A DNA stretch of 64,000 bases, taken from NCBI GenBank assembly GCA_029961685.1, contig JARWKL010000006.1, positions 9,244,748-9,308,747 on the forward strand, given 5' to 3'. The number at the start of each line of letters is the position of its first letter. Within the stretch, counting starts at the first letter, position 1. The notes below the pieces were generated by a model that saw nothing but the letters and a program-made list of their open reading frames with translations, was not told the DNA's origin and ran no database searches. Below are positions 14,301-28,990 of this stretch, piece by piece. Source of the stretch: Aristolochia californica (Eukaryota; Streptophyta; Magnoliopsida; Piperales; Aristolochiaceae). A program made the position numbers and the translations under genes.

Positions 14301-16348
14301 TTAATGAGTGTTTGTTATTCTCTTTAAAATATTTGGATCCATAACTCATTTGCATCTTTAACATGTTTCAAGCATACATATCCTTTGTTAAAACACGTGT
14401 AGAAATCTCTTTCTTATAAAATTCCTAGTTATTTTGGTTGAACAAGTGGAATTTCCAAAACTTCGATAACAAAACTTTTGTGTTCTTTTGTGGTGTTTGA
14501 ATAAATTTTTTACTTACATTAGTTGTTGTTTTAAACTTTTCTCATACATAAACTCCAAAAATAACATTTTGTTGTGATCTATTTGCTTTATCATCTCTTT
14601 TCATGTTTACGTGATGAAGGCGAAGTGGAAACTCATGTTTTTATTTAAGGAAAAAGTATACTTTTAAAATGAAAATGCTCAATGCACAAATGTAGAGGGA
14701 GATAATTCCAAAAAGTGTTTGTAATTTTTATGGATTCTAAGCACTTTTTATTTTTTATATGTTAGTTTTTTCAATCCTTGGGAAAAGAGGGAGGCGAGGG
14801 ACTTTTAAACTAAGTCTTCACTGCCAATCGATAAGTCTTTTATTACAAAAATATAGCCCGTTGCGCATGATAAATCGCTTTACAATCATCTATGATTATT
14901 AGGTCAGATTTTTGTAAGTGGGCAAACTAATGGCTTGTTCGACTCGGGTAAATTTTCCACTGCACATTCACTTGCGAATTTAATGTGCGTTTGTTATTTT
15001 CTTTTAAAGGTTTAGATCCATAGGTCATTTGCATCTTTAACATGTTTCAAGCATGCATATTCATTTTTAAAACATGTGTAGAAATCTCTTTCTAATAGAA
15101 TTCCAAGCTATAAGGGTTGAACTATTGGAATTTCCCAAACTAGGATAACAGAACTTTTGTATCCATTTGTGGTGTGTGAGTAATTTTTTTTACTTAATTT
15201 TTTTTTAAACTTTTATCATGTATAAACTCTAAAATTTTCATTTTGTTGCGATCAATTCGCGTTTTCATCTTTTTTTTTTTTATGAGATGAAGGGGAAGTG
15301 GAAACTCAAGTTTTTATTTAAGAAAAAAGTATACATCTAAAATGGAAATGCACAATGCAAAAAGTAGAGGGAGATAATTCCAAAAAGCGTCATTAATTTT
15401 TAAGGATTGTAAACTCTTTTTAGTTTTTATATATTAGGTTTTTCAATCGTCGCGAAAAGGGAGATTTTTGGACTGAGTGTTGACTCCCAATCCATACGTC
15501 ATTTCTTACAAAAATATAGCCCGTTACGCATGATCAATCACTTTACAATCATCTATGATTGTTAGGTCATCTTTTTTTAAGAGGGCAAAATAATGGCTTT
15601 TTAGACTCGGGAAAATATCCCACCGCACGTTCACTTGAGAATTTAATGAGCGTTTGTTATTCTCTTTAAAAGGTTTGGATCCATAGGTCATTTGCATCAT
15701 TAACATGTTTCATGCACGCATATCCATTTTTAAAACATGTGTAGAAATCTCTTTCTTATAAAATTCCAAGCAAGAAGGGTTGAACGAGTGGAATTTCCCA
15801 AACTAGGATAACAAAACTTTTGTGATCATTTTTCTTGTGTGAATAAATTTTCTTTACTTACATTTTTTATTGTTTTAAACTTTTTCCATACATAAACTCT
15901 AAAATTTTCATTTTGTTGTGATCTATTTGCATTTTCATCTCTTTTCTTGTTTACGAGATGAAGCAAAAGCAGAAACTCAAGTTTTGATTTAGGAAAAAAG
16001 TATACAGCTGAAATGGAAGAGCACAATGCACAAATGTAGAGGGAGATAATTCCAAAAAGTGACTGTAATTTTTAGGGATTGTAAACTCTTTGTACGTTTT
16101 ATATCTTAGGTTTTGCAATCGTCAGGAAAAGGGGGATTTTGGAGCCGAGTGTTGACACCCAATCCATAAGTCATTTCTTAGAAAGCTATAGCCCATTACA
16201 CGTGATAAATCGCTTCACAATCATCTATTATTGTTTGGTCAGGTTTGTTTAAGTGGGCAAAATAATGGCTTGTTTGACTTGGGTAAATATCCCACAGCAC
16301 GTTCACTTGAGAATTTAATGATCGTTTGTTATTCTCTTTAAAAGGTTT
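8048..16348. repeat. Higher-order block, copy 1 (pairs with 17415-25626)
   Basis: Units starting 8312, 8981, 9651, 10320, 10992 and 11671 match those starting 17658, 18328, 19001, 19672, 20343 and 21022 at a constant offset of 9346-9352 bp. Shared changes in the 8981/18328 pair include GCAATTAGGG, TTTTTTATGAT, GATTTGAGAAAAAAG, GAGATTATTCC, GTAAGCTCTTTTCA and GACCTGGGTAAATATCCCAA. The unit at 12334 looks like an extra copy of its left neighbour. From 13008 the match shifts to about 8.67-8.69 kb (13680 with 22353, 14335 with 23023, 15014 with 23702). It returns to about 9.33 kb at 15677 with 25004. The copies are diverged, so the duplication is not recent. Confidence 0.75.
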
Positions 16349-17414
16349 GGATCCATAGTTCGTTTGCATCTTTAACATGTTTCAAACAAGCATATCCATT
16401 TTTAAAACATGTGCATAAATCTTTTTCTTATAAAATTCCAAGATATTTGGGTTGAACTAGTGGAATTTCCCAAACTTGGATAACAAAACTTTTTTGTTCA
16501 TTTGTGGTGTGTGTATAATTTTTTGTTTTCTTACATTTGTTATTTTTTAAAACTTTTAATTTTGTTGTGATCTATTTGCGTTTTTATCACTTTTCTTATT
16601 AACGAGATGAAGGGGAATTGCAAACTAAATTTAATTTAGGAAAAAAGTATAAATCTAAAATGGAAATGCACATTGCACAAATGTAGAGGGAGATAATTCC
16701 AAAAAGTGTCTGTAATTTTTAGGGATTGTTAACTCTCTTTAATTTTTATATATTAGGTTTTGCAAACGTCTGTAAAAGGGGGATTTCTAAACTGATTGTT
16801 GACTCCCAATCCATAAGTCATTTCTTACAAAAATATAGCCCGTTTCTCATTATAAATTGATTTACAATAATCTAAGATTCTTAGGTCTGGTTTTTGTAAG
16901 TGGGCAAAAATATGGCTTGTATAACTCGGGTAAATTTTCCACTGGACATTCACTTGAGAATTTGATGAGCGTTTGTTATTCTCTTTAAAAGGTTTGGATC
17001 CATAGGTCGTTTGCATCTTTAACATGTTTCAAACATGCATATCCATTTTTAAAACATGTCCAGAAATCTCTTTTTTATAAAATTCCAAGCTATTATGGTT
17101 GAACTAGTTTCCCAATCTTGGGTAACAAAACTTCTGAGTTCATTTGTGGTGTGTGTATAAATTTTCTCTAATTACATTTGTAGTTTTTTAAAACTTTTTC
17201 CATACATAAACTCAAATTTTTTTATTTTGTTGTGATCTTTTTGCGTTTTCATCTCTTTTCTTATTTACGAGATGAAGGGGAAAGGAAAAATCATGTTTTG
17301 ATTTAGGGAAAAAGTATACATCTAAAATGGTAATGCACAATGCATAGAGGGAGATAATTCCAAAAAGTGTCTGTAATTTTTAAGGATTGTAATCTTTTTT
17401 TTACTTTTTATATA
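16349..17414. repeat. Satellite units between the two higher-order copies
   Basis: This is ordinary satellite, including a shortened 647-bp unit (16349-16995) whose T/A-rich stretch near 16545 is contracted. No gene or other element is visible. The next unit carries the ACATGTCCAGAAATC and CTTGGGTAAC variants also found in the units starting 13680, 22353 and 27646. Confidence 0.7.
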
Positions 17415-20400
17415 TTAGGTTTTGCAAACGTCTCGAAAAGGGAGATTTTTAAACTGAGTGATGACTCCCAATCCATAAGTTATTTCTTACTAAAATATAG
17501 CTGGTTACGCATGATAAATCGCTTTACAACCATCTATGATTCTTAGGTCTGGTTTTTGCAAGTGTGCAAAACAATGGCTTGTTTGACTTAGGTAAATATC
17601 CCACCGCACGTTCACTTGAGAATTTAATGAGTGATTGTTATTCTCTTTAAAAGGTTTGGATCCATAGCTAATTTGCTTATTTAGTGTGTTTCAAGCATGC
17701 ATAACCATTTTTAAAACACGTGTAGAAATCTCTTTCTTATGAAATTCCTTGTGATTTGGGTTGAACTAGTGGAATTTCCCAAACATGGATAAGAAAACTT
17801 TTGTGTTCAATTGTGGTGTATGAATAAAATTTTTTTCTTACATTTCATATTGTTATTAACTTTTTTCATACATAAACTCCAAAATTTTCATTTTGTTGTG
17901 ATCAATTTGCGTTTTCATCTCTTTTCTTGTTTACGAGATGAAGGGGAAGTGGAAACTCAAGTTTTCATTTAGGAAAAAAGTATACATCTAAAATGGAAAT
18001 AAACAATTCACAAATGTAGAGGGAGTTAATTCCAAAAAGTGTCTGTAATGTTTAGGGATTGTAAATTCTATTTACTTTTTATATATTAGGTTTTGCAATC
18101 GTTTGGAAAAGGGGGATTTTTAAATTGAATGTTTAATCCTAATCCATAAAACATTTCTTAAAAAAATATAGCTCGTTACGCATGATAAATTGCTTTACAT
18201 TCATCTATGATTGTTATGTCACCTTTTAGTAAGTGGGAAAAATAATGGCTTGTTTGACTCAGTATATATCCCACCACACGTTCACTTGAGAATTTAATGA
18301 ATGTTTGTTATTCTCTTTAAAATATTTTGATCCATAGGTCATTTGCATCTTTAACATGTTTCAAGCATGCATATCCATTTTTAAGATATGTGTAGAAATC
18401 TCTTTCTTATAAAATTCCAAGCAATTAGGGTTAAACTAGTGGAATTTCCCAAACTTTGATAACAAAACTTTTGTGTTCATTTGTGATGTGTGTATAAATT
18501 TTTTTTACTTACATTTAATATTGTTTTAAAATTTTTCCATACATAAACTCTAAAATTTTCATTTTTTTATGATTTGTTTGCGTTTTCATCTCTCTTCTGT
18601 CTTACGAGATGAAGTGAAAGTAGAAACTCAAGTTTTGATTTGAGAAAAAAGTATACACCTAAAATGGAAATACACAATGCAAAAATGTAGAGGGAGATTA
18701 TTCCAAAAAGTGTCTGCAATTTTTAGGGATTGTAAGCTCTTTTCAGTTTTTATATCCTACGTTTTGCAATCGTCGGGAAAAGGGGGATTTTTAAACTGAG
18801 TCTTTACTCCCCAACCATAAGTCATTTCTTACAAAAAATATAGCATTTTACGCTTGTTAAATCGTTTTACAATCCTCTATGATTGTTAGGTCAGCTTTTT
18901 GTTAGTGGGCAAAATAATGGCTTGTTTGACCTGGGTAAATATCCCAACGCATGTTCATTTGAGAATTTAATGAGCGTTTGTTATTCTCTTTAAAAGGTTT
19001 GGATCCACTGGTCATTTGCATATTTAACATGTTTCAAACATACATTTCCATTTTTAAAACATGTGCAGAAATCATTTTCTTATAAAATTCCAAGCTATTA
19101 GGGTTGAACTAGTGGAATTTCCCAAATATGAATAACAAAACTTTTGTGTTCATTTGTGGTGTGTGAATAAATTTTCTTTACGTACATTTGTTATAGTTTT
19201 GAACTTTTTCCATACATAAACTCTAAATTTTCATTTTGTTGTGATCTATTTGTGTTTTCATCTCTTTTCTTATTTACGAGATCAAGGGGAAGTGAAAACA
19301 CAACTTTTGATTTTGTAAAAATGTATACATCTAAAATGGAAATGCACAATGCACAAATATAGAGGGAGATAATTCCAAAAAGTGTCTGTACTTTTTAGGG
19401 ATTGTCAACTATTTTTACTTTTTATATATTAGGTTTTGCAAATGTCAGGAAAAGGGGGATTTTTAAACTGAGTGTTGACTTCCAATCCATAAGTCATTTC
19501 TTACCAAAAAATAGCCCGTTTTGCATGATAAATCCCTTTACAATAATCTATGAGTCTTAGGTTAGGTTTTTGTAAGTGGGCAAAAAAATGGCTTGTTTGA
19601 CTCGGGTAAATATCTCACCGCACGTGCACTTGAAAATTTATTAAGTGTTTGTTATTCTCTTTAAAAGGTTTAGATCCGTAGATCATTTGCATCTTTAACA
19701 TGTTTCAAAAAAGCATGTCCATTTTGAAAACAAGTGCATAAATCTCTTTCTTATAAAATTCCAAGCTATTAGGGTTGAACTAGTGGAATTTCCCAATCTT
19801 AGGTAACAAAACGTTTGAGTTCATTTGTGGTGTGTGTATAAATTTTTTTTACTTAAATTTGTTATTGTTTTAAACTTTTTCCATACATCAATTCTAAAAT
19901 TTTCATTTTTTTGTGATCTATTTGCGTTGTCATCTCTTTTCTTGTTTAGGAGATGAAGGGGAAGTGCAAACTCAAGTTCTGATTTAGAAAAAGAGTATAC
20001 ATCTAAAATCTAAATGCACAAAGCACAAATGTAGTGGGAGATAATTCCAAAATGTGTCTGTAAGTATTAGGGATTGTAAACACTTTTAACTTTTTATATA
20101 TAAGGTTTTTCAACGTCAGAAAAAGGTGGACTTTTAAACTGAGTGTTGACTCCCAATCCATAAGTCATTTCTTACAAAAATATAGCCAGTTACTCATGAT
20201 AAATCGATTTACAATCTTCTATGATTGTTAGGTATGCTTTTTGTATGTGGGTAAAATAATGGCTTGTTTGACTCAAGTAAATATCCCACCGTACGTTCAC
20301 TTGAGAATTTAGTGAGTTTTTGTTATTCTCTTTAAAAGGTTTGGATCCATAGGTCATTTGGGTCTTTAACATGTTTCAAGCATGCATATCCTGTTTTAAA

Positions 20401-23400
20401 ACACGTGTAGAAATCTCTTTCTTATAAAATTCCTAGGTATATGGGTTGAACTAGTGGAATTTCCAAAACTTGGATAACAAAAATTTTGTGTTCATTTGTG
20501 GTGTGTGAAGAATTTTTTTTTACTTAGATTTTTTATTGTTTTAAACGATTTCATACGTAAACACCAAAATTTTCTTTTTGTTGTGATCTATTTGCGTTTT
20601 CATCTCTTTTCTTATTTACGAGAGGAAGGGGAAGTGGAAACTCATGATTTTATTAATGAAAAAAGTATACTTTTAAAATGGAAATGCACAATTCTCAAAG
20701 GTAGATGGAGATAATTCCAAAAATGATCTGTAATTTTTATGGATTCTAAACTCTTTTTAGTTTTTATATATTAGTTTTTTCAATCATCGGGAAAAGGTGG
20801 AGGCGAGGGATTTTCAAACTGAGTCTTCACTCCCAAGCCAAAAGACTTTTCTTACAAAAATAAAGCCCGTTACGCATGATAAATCACTTTACAATCATCT
20901 ATGATATTTATGTCAGCTTTTTGTAAATGGGAAAAATAATGGTTGTTTGACTCGGGTAAATTTCCCACCGCACATTCACTTGAGAATTTAATGAGAGTTT
21001 GTTATTCTCTTTTAAAGGTTTGGATCCATTTGCATCTTTAACATGTTTCAAACATGCATATCCATTTTTAAAACATGTGTAGAAATCGCTTTCTTATAAA
21101 ATTCCAAGCTATTAGGGTTGAACTATTGGAATTTCCAGAATTTGGATAACAAAACTTTTGTGTCCATTTTTGGTGTGTGAATAATTTCTTTTAACTTAAT
21201 ATTTTTGTTTTAAAACTTTTTTGATACTTAAACTCTAAAATTTTCATATTATTGTGATCTATTCGTGTTTTCATCTCTTTCCTTGTTTATGAGAAGAAGG
21301 GGAAGTGGAAACTCAAGTTTTTATTTAAGAAAAAGTATACATCTAAAATGGAAATGTACAATGCAAAAATGAAGAGGGAGATAATTCCGAAAAGTGTCTA
21401 TAATTTTTAGGGATTGTAAACTCTTTTTAGTTTTTATATATTAGGTTTTTCAATCGTTGGGAAAAGGGGGATTTTTAAACTTAGTGTTGACTCCCAAACC
21501 ATTAGTCGTTTCTTATAAAAATATAGCCCGTTACGCAATATAAATCGCTTTACAATCTATGATTGTTATGTCGGTTTTTTATAAGTGGGCATAATAATGG
21601 TTTGTTTGACTCGGGGAAATATCCCACCCCACGTTCACTTGAGAATTTAATGAGCGTTTATTATTCTATTTAAAAGGTTTGGATCCATAGGTCATTTGCA
21701 TCTTTAACATGTCTCAAGCATGCATATCCATTTTTAATACATGTGTAAAAATCTCTTTCTTATAAAATTCCAAGCTATAAGGGTTGAACGAGTGGAATAT
21801 CCCAAAATAGGATCAAAAAACTTTTATGATCATTTGGGTTGTGTAAATAAATTTTCTTTACTTACATTTGTAATTGTTTTAAACTTTTTCCATACATAAA
21901 CTCTAAAAGTTTCATTTTATTGTGATCTATTTGCGTTTCCATATCTTTTCTTGTTTACGAGATGAAGGGGAAGTGGAAACTCAAGTTTTGATTTAAGAAA
22001 AAAGTATACATCTAAAATGGAAATGCACAATGCACAAATGTAGAGGGTGATAATTCAAAAGAGTGTCTGTAATTTTTAGGGATTGTAAACTCTTTTTACT
22101 TTTTATATATTAGGTTTTGCAATCGTCGGGAAAAGGGGGATTTTTAAGCTGAGTGTTGACTCCCAATCCATAAGTTATTTCTTAAAAAAATATTGCCCAT
22201 TACATTTGATAAATTACTTTACAACCATCTATGATTGTTAGGTCAACTTTTTCTATTTGGGCAAAATAATGGCTTGTTTGACTCGTGTAAATATCCCACC
22301 GCATGTTCACTTGAGAATTTGATGAGCGTTTGTTATTCTCTTTAAAAGGTTTGGGTTCATAAGTCATTTGCATCTTTAACATGTTTCAAACATGCATATC
22401 CATTTTTAAAACATGTCCATAAATAAATTTCTTATAAAATTCCAAGCTTTTATGGTTGAACTAGTGGAATTTCCCAATCTTGGGTAACAAACTTTTGTGT
22501 TCATTTGTGGTGTGTGTATAAATTTTCTTTACTTACATTTATTATTGTTTTAAACTTTTTCATACTTAAACTCTAAAATTTTCATTTTTTTGTTATCTTT
22601 TTGCATTTACATCACTTTTCTTGTTTACGAGATGAAAGGAAAATGCAAAATCAAGTTTTGAATTACGAAAAAAGTATACAACTAAAATGGAAATGCACAA
22701 TGCACAAATGTAGTGGTAGAGAATTCCAAAAAGTATTTGTAATTTTTAGGGATTGTAAACACTTTTCACTTTTTGTATATTAGGTTTTTCAAACGTCAAG
22801 AAAAGGGGGATTTTTAAACTGAGTGTTGACTCCCAATCCATAAGTCATTTCTTTCAAAAATATAGCCCATTACACATGATAAATTGCTTTACATTCATCT
22901 ATGATTGTTAGGTCAGCTTTTTGTAAATGGGTAAAATGATAGCTTGTTTGATTCAAGTAAATATCCCAACGCACGTTCACTTGAGAATTTAATGAATGTT
23001 TGTTATTCTCTTTAAAAGGTTTGGATCCATTGGTCATTTGCATCTGTAACATGTTTCAAGCATGCATATCCTTTTTTAAAACACGTGTAGAAATCTATTT
23101 CTTATAAAATTCCTAGTTATTTTGGTTGAACTACTGGAATTTCCCAAACTTGGATAAAAAAACTTTTGTGTTCATTTGTGGTGTGTGAATAATTTTTTTT
23201 ACTTACATTAGTTATTGTTTTAAACTTTCTGCATACATAAACTCCAAATTTTTCTTTTGTTGTGATCTATTTGCGTTTTCATCTCTTTTCTTGTTTACGA
23301 GATGAAGGCGAAGTGGAAACTCATGTTTTTATTTAAGAAAAAAGTATACTTTTAAAATGGAAATGCACAATGCCCAAATGAAGAGGGAGACAATTCCAAA

Positions 23401-25626
23401 AAGAGTCTGTATTTTTTATGGATTCAAAACACTTTTTAGTTTTTACATATTAGTTTTTTCAATCGACGGGAAAAGGGGGATGCGAGGGATTTTTAAACTA
23501 AGTCTTCACTCCCAATCCATAAGTATTTTCTTACAAAAATATAACATGTTACACATGATAAATCACTTTACAATCATCTATGATTGTTAGGTCAGCTTTT
23601 TGTAAGTGGGCAAAATAATTGCATGTTTGACTCGGGTAAATTTCCCACCTCACATTTACCTTAGAATTTAATGACCGTTTGTTATTCTCTTTTAAAGGTT
23701 TAGATCCATAGGTCATTTTCATCTTTAACATGTTTCAAGCATGCATATCCATTTTTAAAACATGTGTAGAAATTTCTTTCTAATAAAATTCCAACCTATA
23801 AAGGTTCAACGAGTGGAATTTCCCAAACTAGGATATCAAAACTTTTGTGATCATTTGGGTTGTGTGAATAAATTTTATTTACTTAAATTTTCTATTGTTT
23901 TAAACTTTTTCCATACGTAAACTCTAAAATTTTCATTTTATTGTGATGTATTCGTGTTTTCATCTCTTTTTTGTTTACGAGATCAAGGGGAAGTGGAAAC
24001 TCAAGTTTTTATTTAAGAAAAAAATATACATCTAAAATAGAAATGCACAATGCACAAATGTAGAGGGAGATAATTTCGAAAAGTGTATGTAATTTTTAGG
24101 GATTGTAAACTCTTTTTAGTTTTTATATATTAGGTTTTTCTATTGTCGGGAAAAAGGGGATTTTTAAACTTAGTGTTGACTCCAAATCCATAAGTTGTTT
24201 CTTTCAAAAATATAGCCCGTTACACATTATAAATCGTTTTACAATCATCTATGATTGTTAGGTGAGCTTTTTTTAAGAGGGCAAAATAATGGCTTGTTTG
24301 ACTCAGGAAAATATCCCACCACATCTTCACTTGAGAATTTAATGAGCATCTGTTATTCTCTTTAAAAGGTTTGGAACCATAGGTCATTTGTATCTTTAAC
24401 ATGTTTCGAGCATGCGTATCCATTTTTAAAACATGTGTAGAAATCTCTTTCGTATAAAATTTGAAGCTGTAAGGGTTGAATGAGTGGAATTTTCCAAACT
24501 TTGATAACAAAACTTTTGTGTCCATTAGTGGTGTGTGAATAATTTTTATTTACTTAATTTTTTTAAAAACCTTTATGATTGTTAAACTCTAAAATTTTTA
24601 TTTTGTTGTGATCTATTCGCGTTTTCATCTCTTTTCTTGTTTACGAGATGAAGGGGAAGTGGAAACTCAAGTTTTTATTTAACAAAAAAGTACACATCTA
24701 AAATGGAAATCCGCAATGCTCAAATGTAGGGATTGTAAACTCTTTTTAGTTTTTATATATTAGGTTTTTCAATCGTCAGGAAAAGGGAGATTTTTAAACT
24801 TAGTGTTGACTCCCAATCCATAAGACATTTCTTAAAAAAATATAGCCGATTACGAATGATAAATCGCTTTACAATCATCTATGATTGTTAGGTCAGCTTT
24901 TTGTAAGAGGAAAAAATAATGGCTTGTTTGACTCGGGAAAATATCCCACCACATGTTCACTTGAGAATTTAACGAGCTTTTGTTATTCTCTTTTAAAAGG
25001 TTTTGATCCATAGGTCATTTGCATCTTTAACATGTTTCGACCATGCGTATCCAATTTTAAAACATGTGTAGAAATCTCTTTCTTATAAAATTCCAAGCTG
25101 TAAGGGTTGAACGAGTGGAATTTCCCAAAAGAGGATAACAAAACTTTTGTGATCATTTGTCTTGTGTGAATAAATTTTCTTTACTTACATTTGTTATTGT
25201 TTTAAACTTTTTCCATGCATAAACTCTAAAATTTTCATTTTTTTAATCTATTTACGTATTCATATCTTTTCTTGTTTATGAGATGAAGGGGAAGTGAAAA
25301 CTCAATGCACAAATATAGAGGGAGATAATTCCAAAAAGTGTCTGTAATATTTAGGTATAGTAAACTCTTTTTACTTTGTTTTATGTTAGGTTTTACAATC
25401 GTTGGGAAAAGGGGGATTTTTAAGCTGAGTGTTGACTCCCAATCCTTAAGTCATTTCCTAAAAATATAGCCCATTATGTATGATAAATTGCTTTACAATC
25501 ATCTATGATTGTTAGGTCAGGTTTTTGTAGGTGGGCAAAATAATGGTTTGTTTGACTCAGGTAAATATCCCACCGCACGTCCACTTGAGAATTTAATGAG
25601 CGTTTGTTATGCTCTTTAAAAGGTTT
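17415..25626. repeat. Higher-order block, copy 2 (pairs with 8048-16348)
   Basis: The left edge begins at TTTTGCAAACGTCTCG, matching the right side of the 491-bp unit. Units with ACACGTG in place of ACATGTG, a GAGGCGAGGG form of the G-rich tract and a GTGTCCATTT variant occur in the same order as in copy 1. Two units in this copy have private deletions. The unit at 24373 is 631 bp and lacks about 37 bp near 24729. The unit at 25004 is 623 bp and lacks about 46 bp near 25304. Confidence 0.72.
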
Positions 25627-28600
25627 GAATCCAAAGGTGGCTTGCATCTTTAACATGTTTCAAGCATGCATATCCTTTTTTAAAACACGTGTAGAAATAT
25701 CATTCTTATAAACTTCGTAGTTATTTGGGTTGAACTAGTGCAATGTCCCAAACTTGGATGAGAAATTTTTGTGTTGATTTTTGGTGTGTGAATAATTTCT
25801 TTTTTACTTACATTTGTTATTGTTTTAAAAATTTTTCATACATAAACTCCAAAATTTTCATATTGTTGTGATCTATTTGCGTTTTCATCTCTTTTCTTGT
25901 TTACGAGATGAAGGCGAAGTGGAAACTCAGGTTTTTATTTTAAAAGAAAGTAAACTTTTAAAATGGAAATGCACAATGCACAAATGTAGTGGGAGATAAT
26001 GCCAAAAAGTGTATTTAATTTAATGGATTCTAAACTCTTTTTAGTTTTTATATATTAGTTTTTTCAATCGTCGGGAAAATGGAGAGGTGCAGGATTTTTA
26101 AACTGAATCTTCAGTCCCAGTCCATTAGTCTTTTCTTACAAAAATATAGCCCGTTACGCATGATAAATCTTTTTACAATCATCTATGATTGTTAGGTCAG
26201 CATTTTGTAAGTAGGCTAAATAATGGCTTGTTTGACTTGGGTAAATTTCTCACTGAACATTCACTTGAGAATTTAATGAGTGATTGTTATTCTCTTTTAA
26301 AGGTTTAGATCCATAGGTCATTTCCATCTTTAACATGTTTCAAGCATACATATCCATTTTTGAAACATATGCAAAAATCTCTTTCTTATAAAATTCCAAG
26401 CTATTAGGGTTGAACCATTGGAATTTCATAAACTTGTATAACAAAAATTTTGTGTCAGTTTGTGGTGTGTGAATATTTTTTTTAATTTAATTTTGTTATT
26501 TTTAAAAAAATTTCATACATAAACTCAAAAATTTTCATTTTTTTGTGATCTATTTACGTTTTCATCTCTTTTCTAGTTTACAAGATGAAGGGGAAGTGGA
26601 AACTCAAGTTTTGATTTAAGAAAGAAGTATACATCAAAAATGGAAATGCACAATGCACAAATGTAGAGAGAGATATTTCCAAAAATTTTCTATAATTTTT
26701 AGGGATTGTAAACTCTTTTTAGTTTTTATATATTAGGTTTTTCAATCGTGTCGAAAAGGGGGATTTTTAAACTTAGTGTTCACTCCTAATCCACAAGTCA
26801 TTTCTTACAAAAATATAACCCATTGCGCATTATAAATCTCTTCGCAATCATCTATGATTGTTAGGTCAACTTTTTGTTAGAGGGCAAAATAATGGCTTGT
26901 TTGACTCGAGAAAATATCCCACCGCACGTTCACTTGAGAATTTAATGAGCGTTTGTTATTTTCTTTAAAAGGTTAGGATCCATAGGTCATTTGCATCTTG
27001 AACATGTTTCAAGCATGCATATCCATTTTTGAAACATGTGTAGAAATCTCTTTCTTATAAAATTTAAAGCTATAAGGGTTGACAGAGTGGAATATCCCAA
27101 ACTAGGTTCCAAGACTTTTGTGATTATTTGTGGTGTGTAAATAAATTTTCTTTACTTACATTTGTTATTGTTTTAAACTTTTTCCTTGCATAAACTCTAA
27201 AATTTTCATTTTGTTTTAATATATTTGCATTTTCATATCTTTTTTAGTTTACGAGATGAAGGGGAAGGGGAAACTCAAGTTTTGATTTGAGAAAAAAGTA
27301 CATATCTAAAATGGAAATGCACAATGCACAAATGTAGAGGGAGATAATTCCAAAAAGTGTCTGTATTTTTTAGGGATTGTAAACTCTTTTTACTTTTTAT
27401 ATATTAGGTTTTGCAATTGTTGGGAAAAGGAAAATTTTTTAGCTAAGTGTTGACTCCTAATCTATAAGTCATTTCTTAAAAAAAATAGCCCATTACATAT
27501 GATAAATCACTTTAAAATCATCTATGATTGTTAGGTCAGGTTTTTGTAAGTGGGCAAAATAACGGCTTGTTTGACTCGGGTAAATATCCCACCGCATGTT
27601 CACTTGAGAATTTAATGAGCCTTTGTTATTCTCTTTAAAAGGTTTAGATCCATAGGTCGTGTGCATCTTTAACATGTTTCAAACAAGCATTTCCGTTTTT
27701 AAAACCTGTCCAGAAATCTCTTTCTTATAAAATTCCAAGCTTTTATGGTTGAACTAGTGGAATTTCCCAATCTTGGGTAACAAAACTTTTATGTTCATTT
27801 GTGGTGTGTGTATAAATTTTCTTTACTCACATTTCTTATTGTTTTAAAAATTTTCCATACATAAAATCTAAAATTTTCATTTTGTTGTGTTCTATTTGCG
27901 TTTTCATCTCTTTTCATGTTTATGAGATGAAGGGGAAGTGCAAACTCAAGTTTTGATTGCGGAAAAAAGTAAACATCTGAAATGGAAATGCACAATACAC
28001 AAATGTAGAGGGAGATAATTCCAAAAAGTGTCTGTAATTTTTAATGATTATAAACTCTTTTTACTTTTTATATATTAGGTTTTGCATACGTCACGAAAAG
28101 GGGGATTTTTAAACTGAGTCTTGACTCTCAACCCATAAGTCATTTCTTAAAAAAATATAGCCCATTTAGCATGAAAAATCACTTTACAATAATCTATGAT
28201 TCTTAGGACAGGATTTTGTAAGTGGGCAAAATAATGGCTTGTTTGACTCGAGTAAATATCCCACCGCACGTTCACTTGAGAATTTAATGAGCATTTGTTA
28301 TTTTCTTTAAAAGGTTTGGATTCATAGGTCATTTGCATCTTTAACATGTTTCAAACATGTATATCCATTTTTAAAACATGTACAAAAATCTCTTTCTTAT
28401 AAAATTCCAAGCTGTTAGGGGTTAAATAGTGGAATTTTCCAATCATGGGTAACAAAAGTTTTGTGTTCATTTGTGGTGTGCGTATAAATTTTTCTTTATT
28501 TACATTTTTTATTGTTTTAAACTTTTTCCTTACTTAAAATCTAAAGTTTTTGTTTTGTTGTGATCTATTTGCGTTTTCATCTCTTTTCTTCTTTACGAGA

Positions 28601-28990
28601 TTAAGGGGAAGTGCAAACTCAAGTTTTGATTTAGGAAGAAAGTATACATCTAAAATGGAAAAAAATATTGCACAAATGTAGAGGGAGATAATTCCAAAAA
28701 GTGTCTATAATTTTTAGGGATTGTAAACTCTATTTACTTTTTATCTATTAGGTTTTGCATACGTCTAGAAAAGGGGGATTTTTAAACCGAGTGTTGACTC
28801 CCAATCCATAAAACATTTCAAACAAAAATATAGCCCGTTTCGCATGATAAATCTCTTTTCAATAATCTATGATTCTTTGGTCTGGTTTTTGTAAGTGGGC
28901 AAAATAATGGTTTGTTTGTATCCGGTAAATATCCCACCGTACGTTCACTTGAGAATTTAATAAGCGTTTGGTATTCTTTTTAGAAGGTTT
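25627..28990. repeat. Regular satellite units
   Basis: Five units with spacings of 669-680 bp. The units starting 27646 and 28318 carry the CTTGGGTAAC/CATGGGTAAC variant that marks one recurring subtype. No gene, RNA gene or mobile element is visible. Confidence 0.75.

Noticed and set aside
23357..23590. Plus-strand frames of 60-77 residues scattered in the array
   Set aside because: These are chance frames in an AT-rich repeat. They are unit-specific, with compositions dominated by Phe, Leu, Ser and Lys as expected from T/A-rich sequence.
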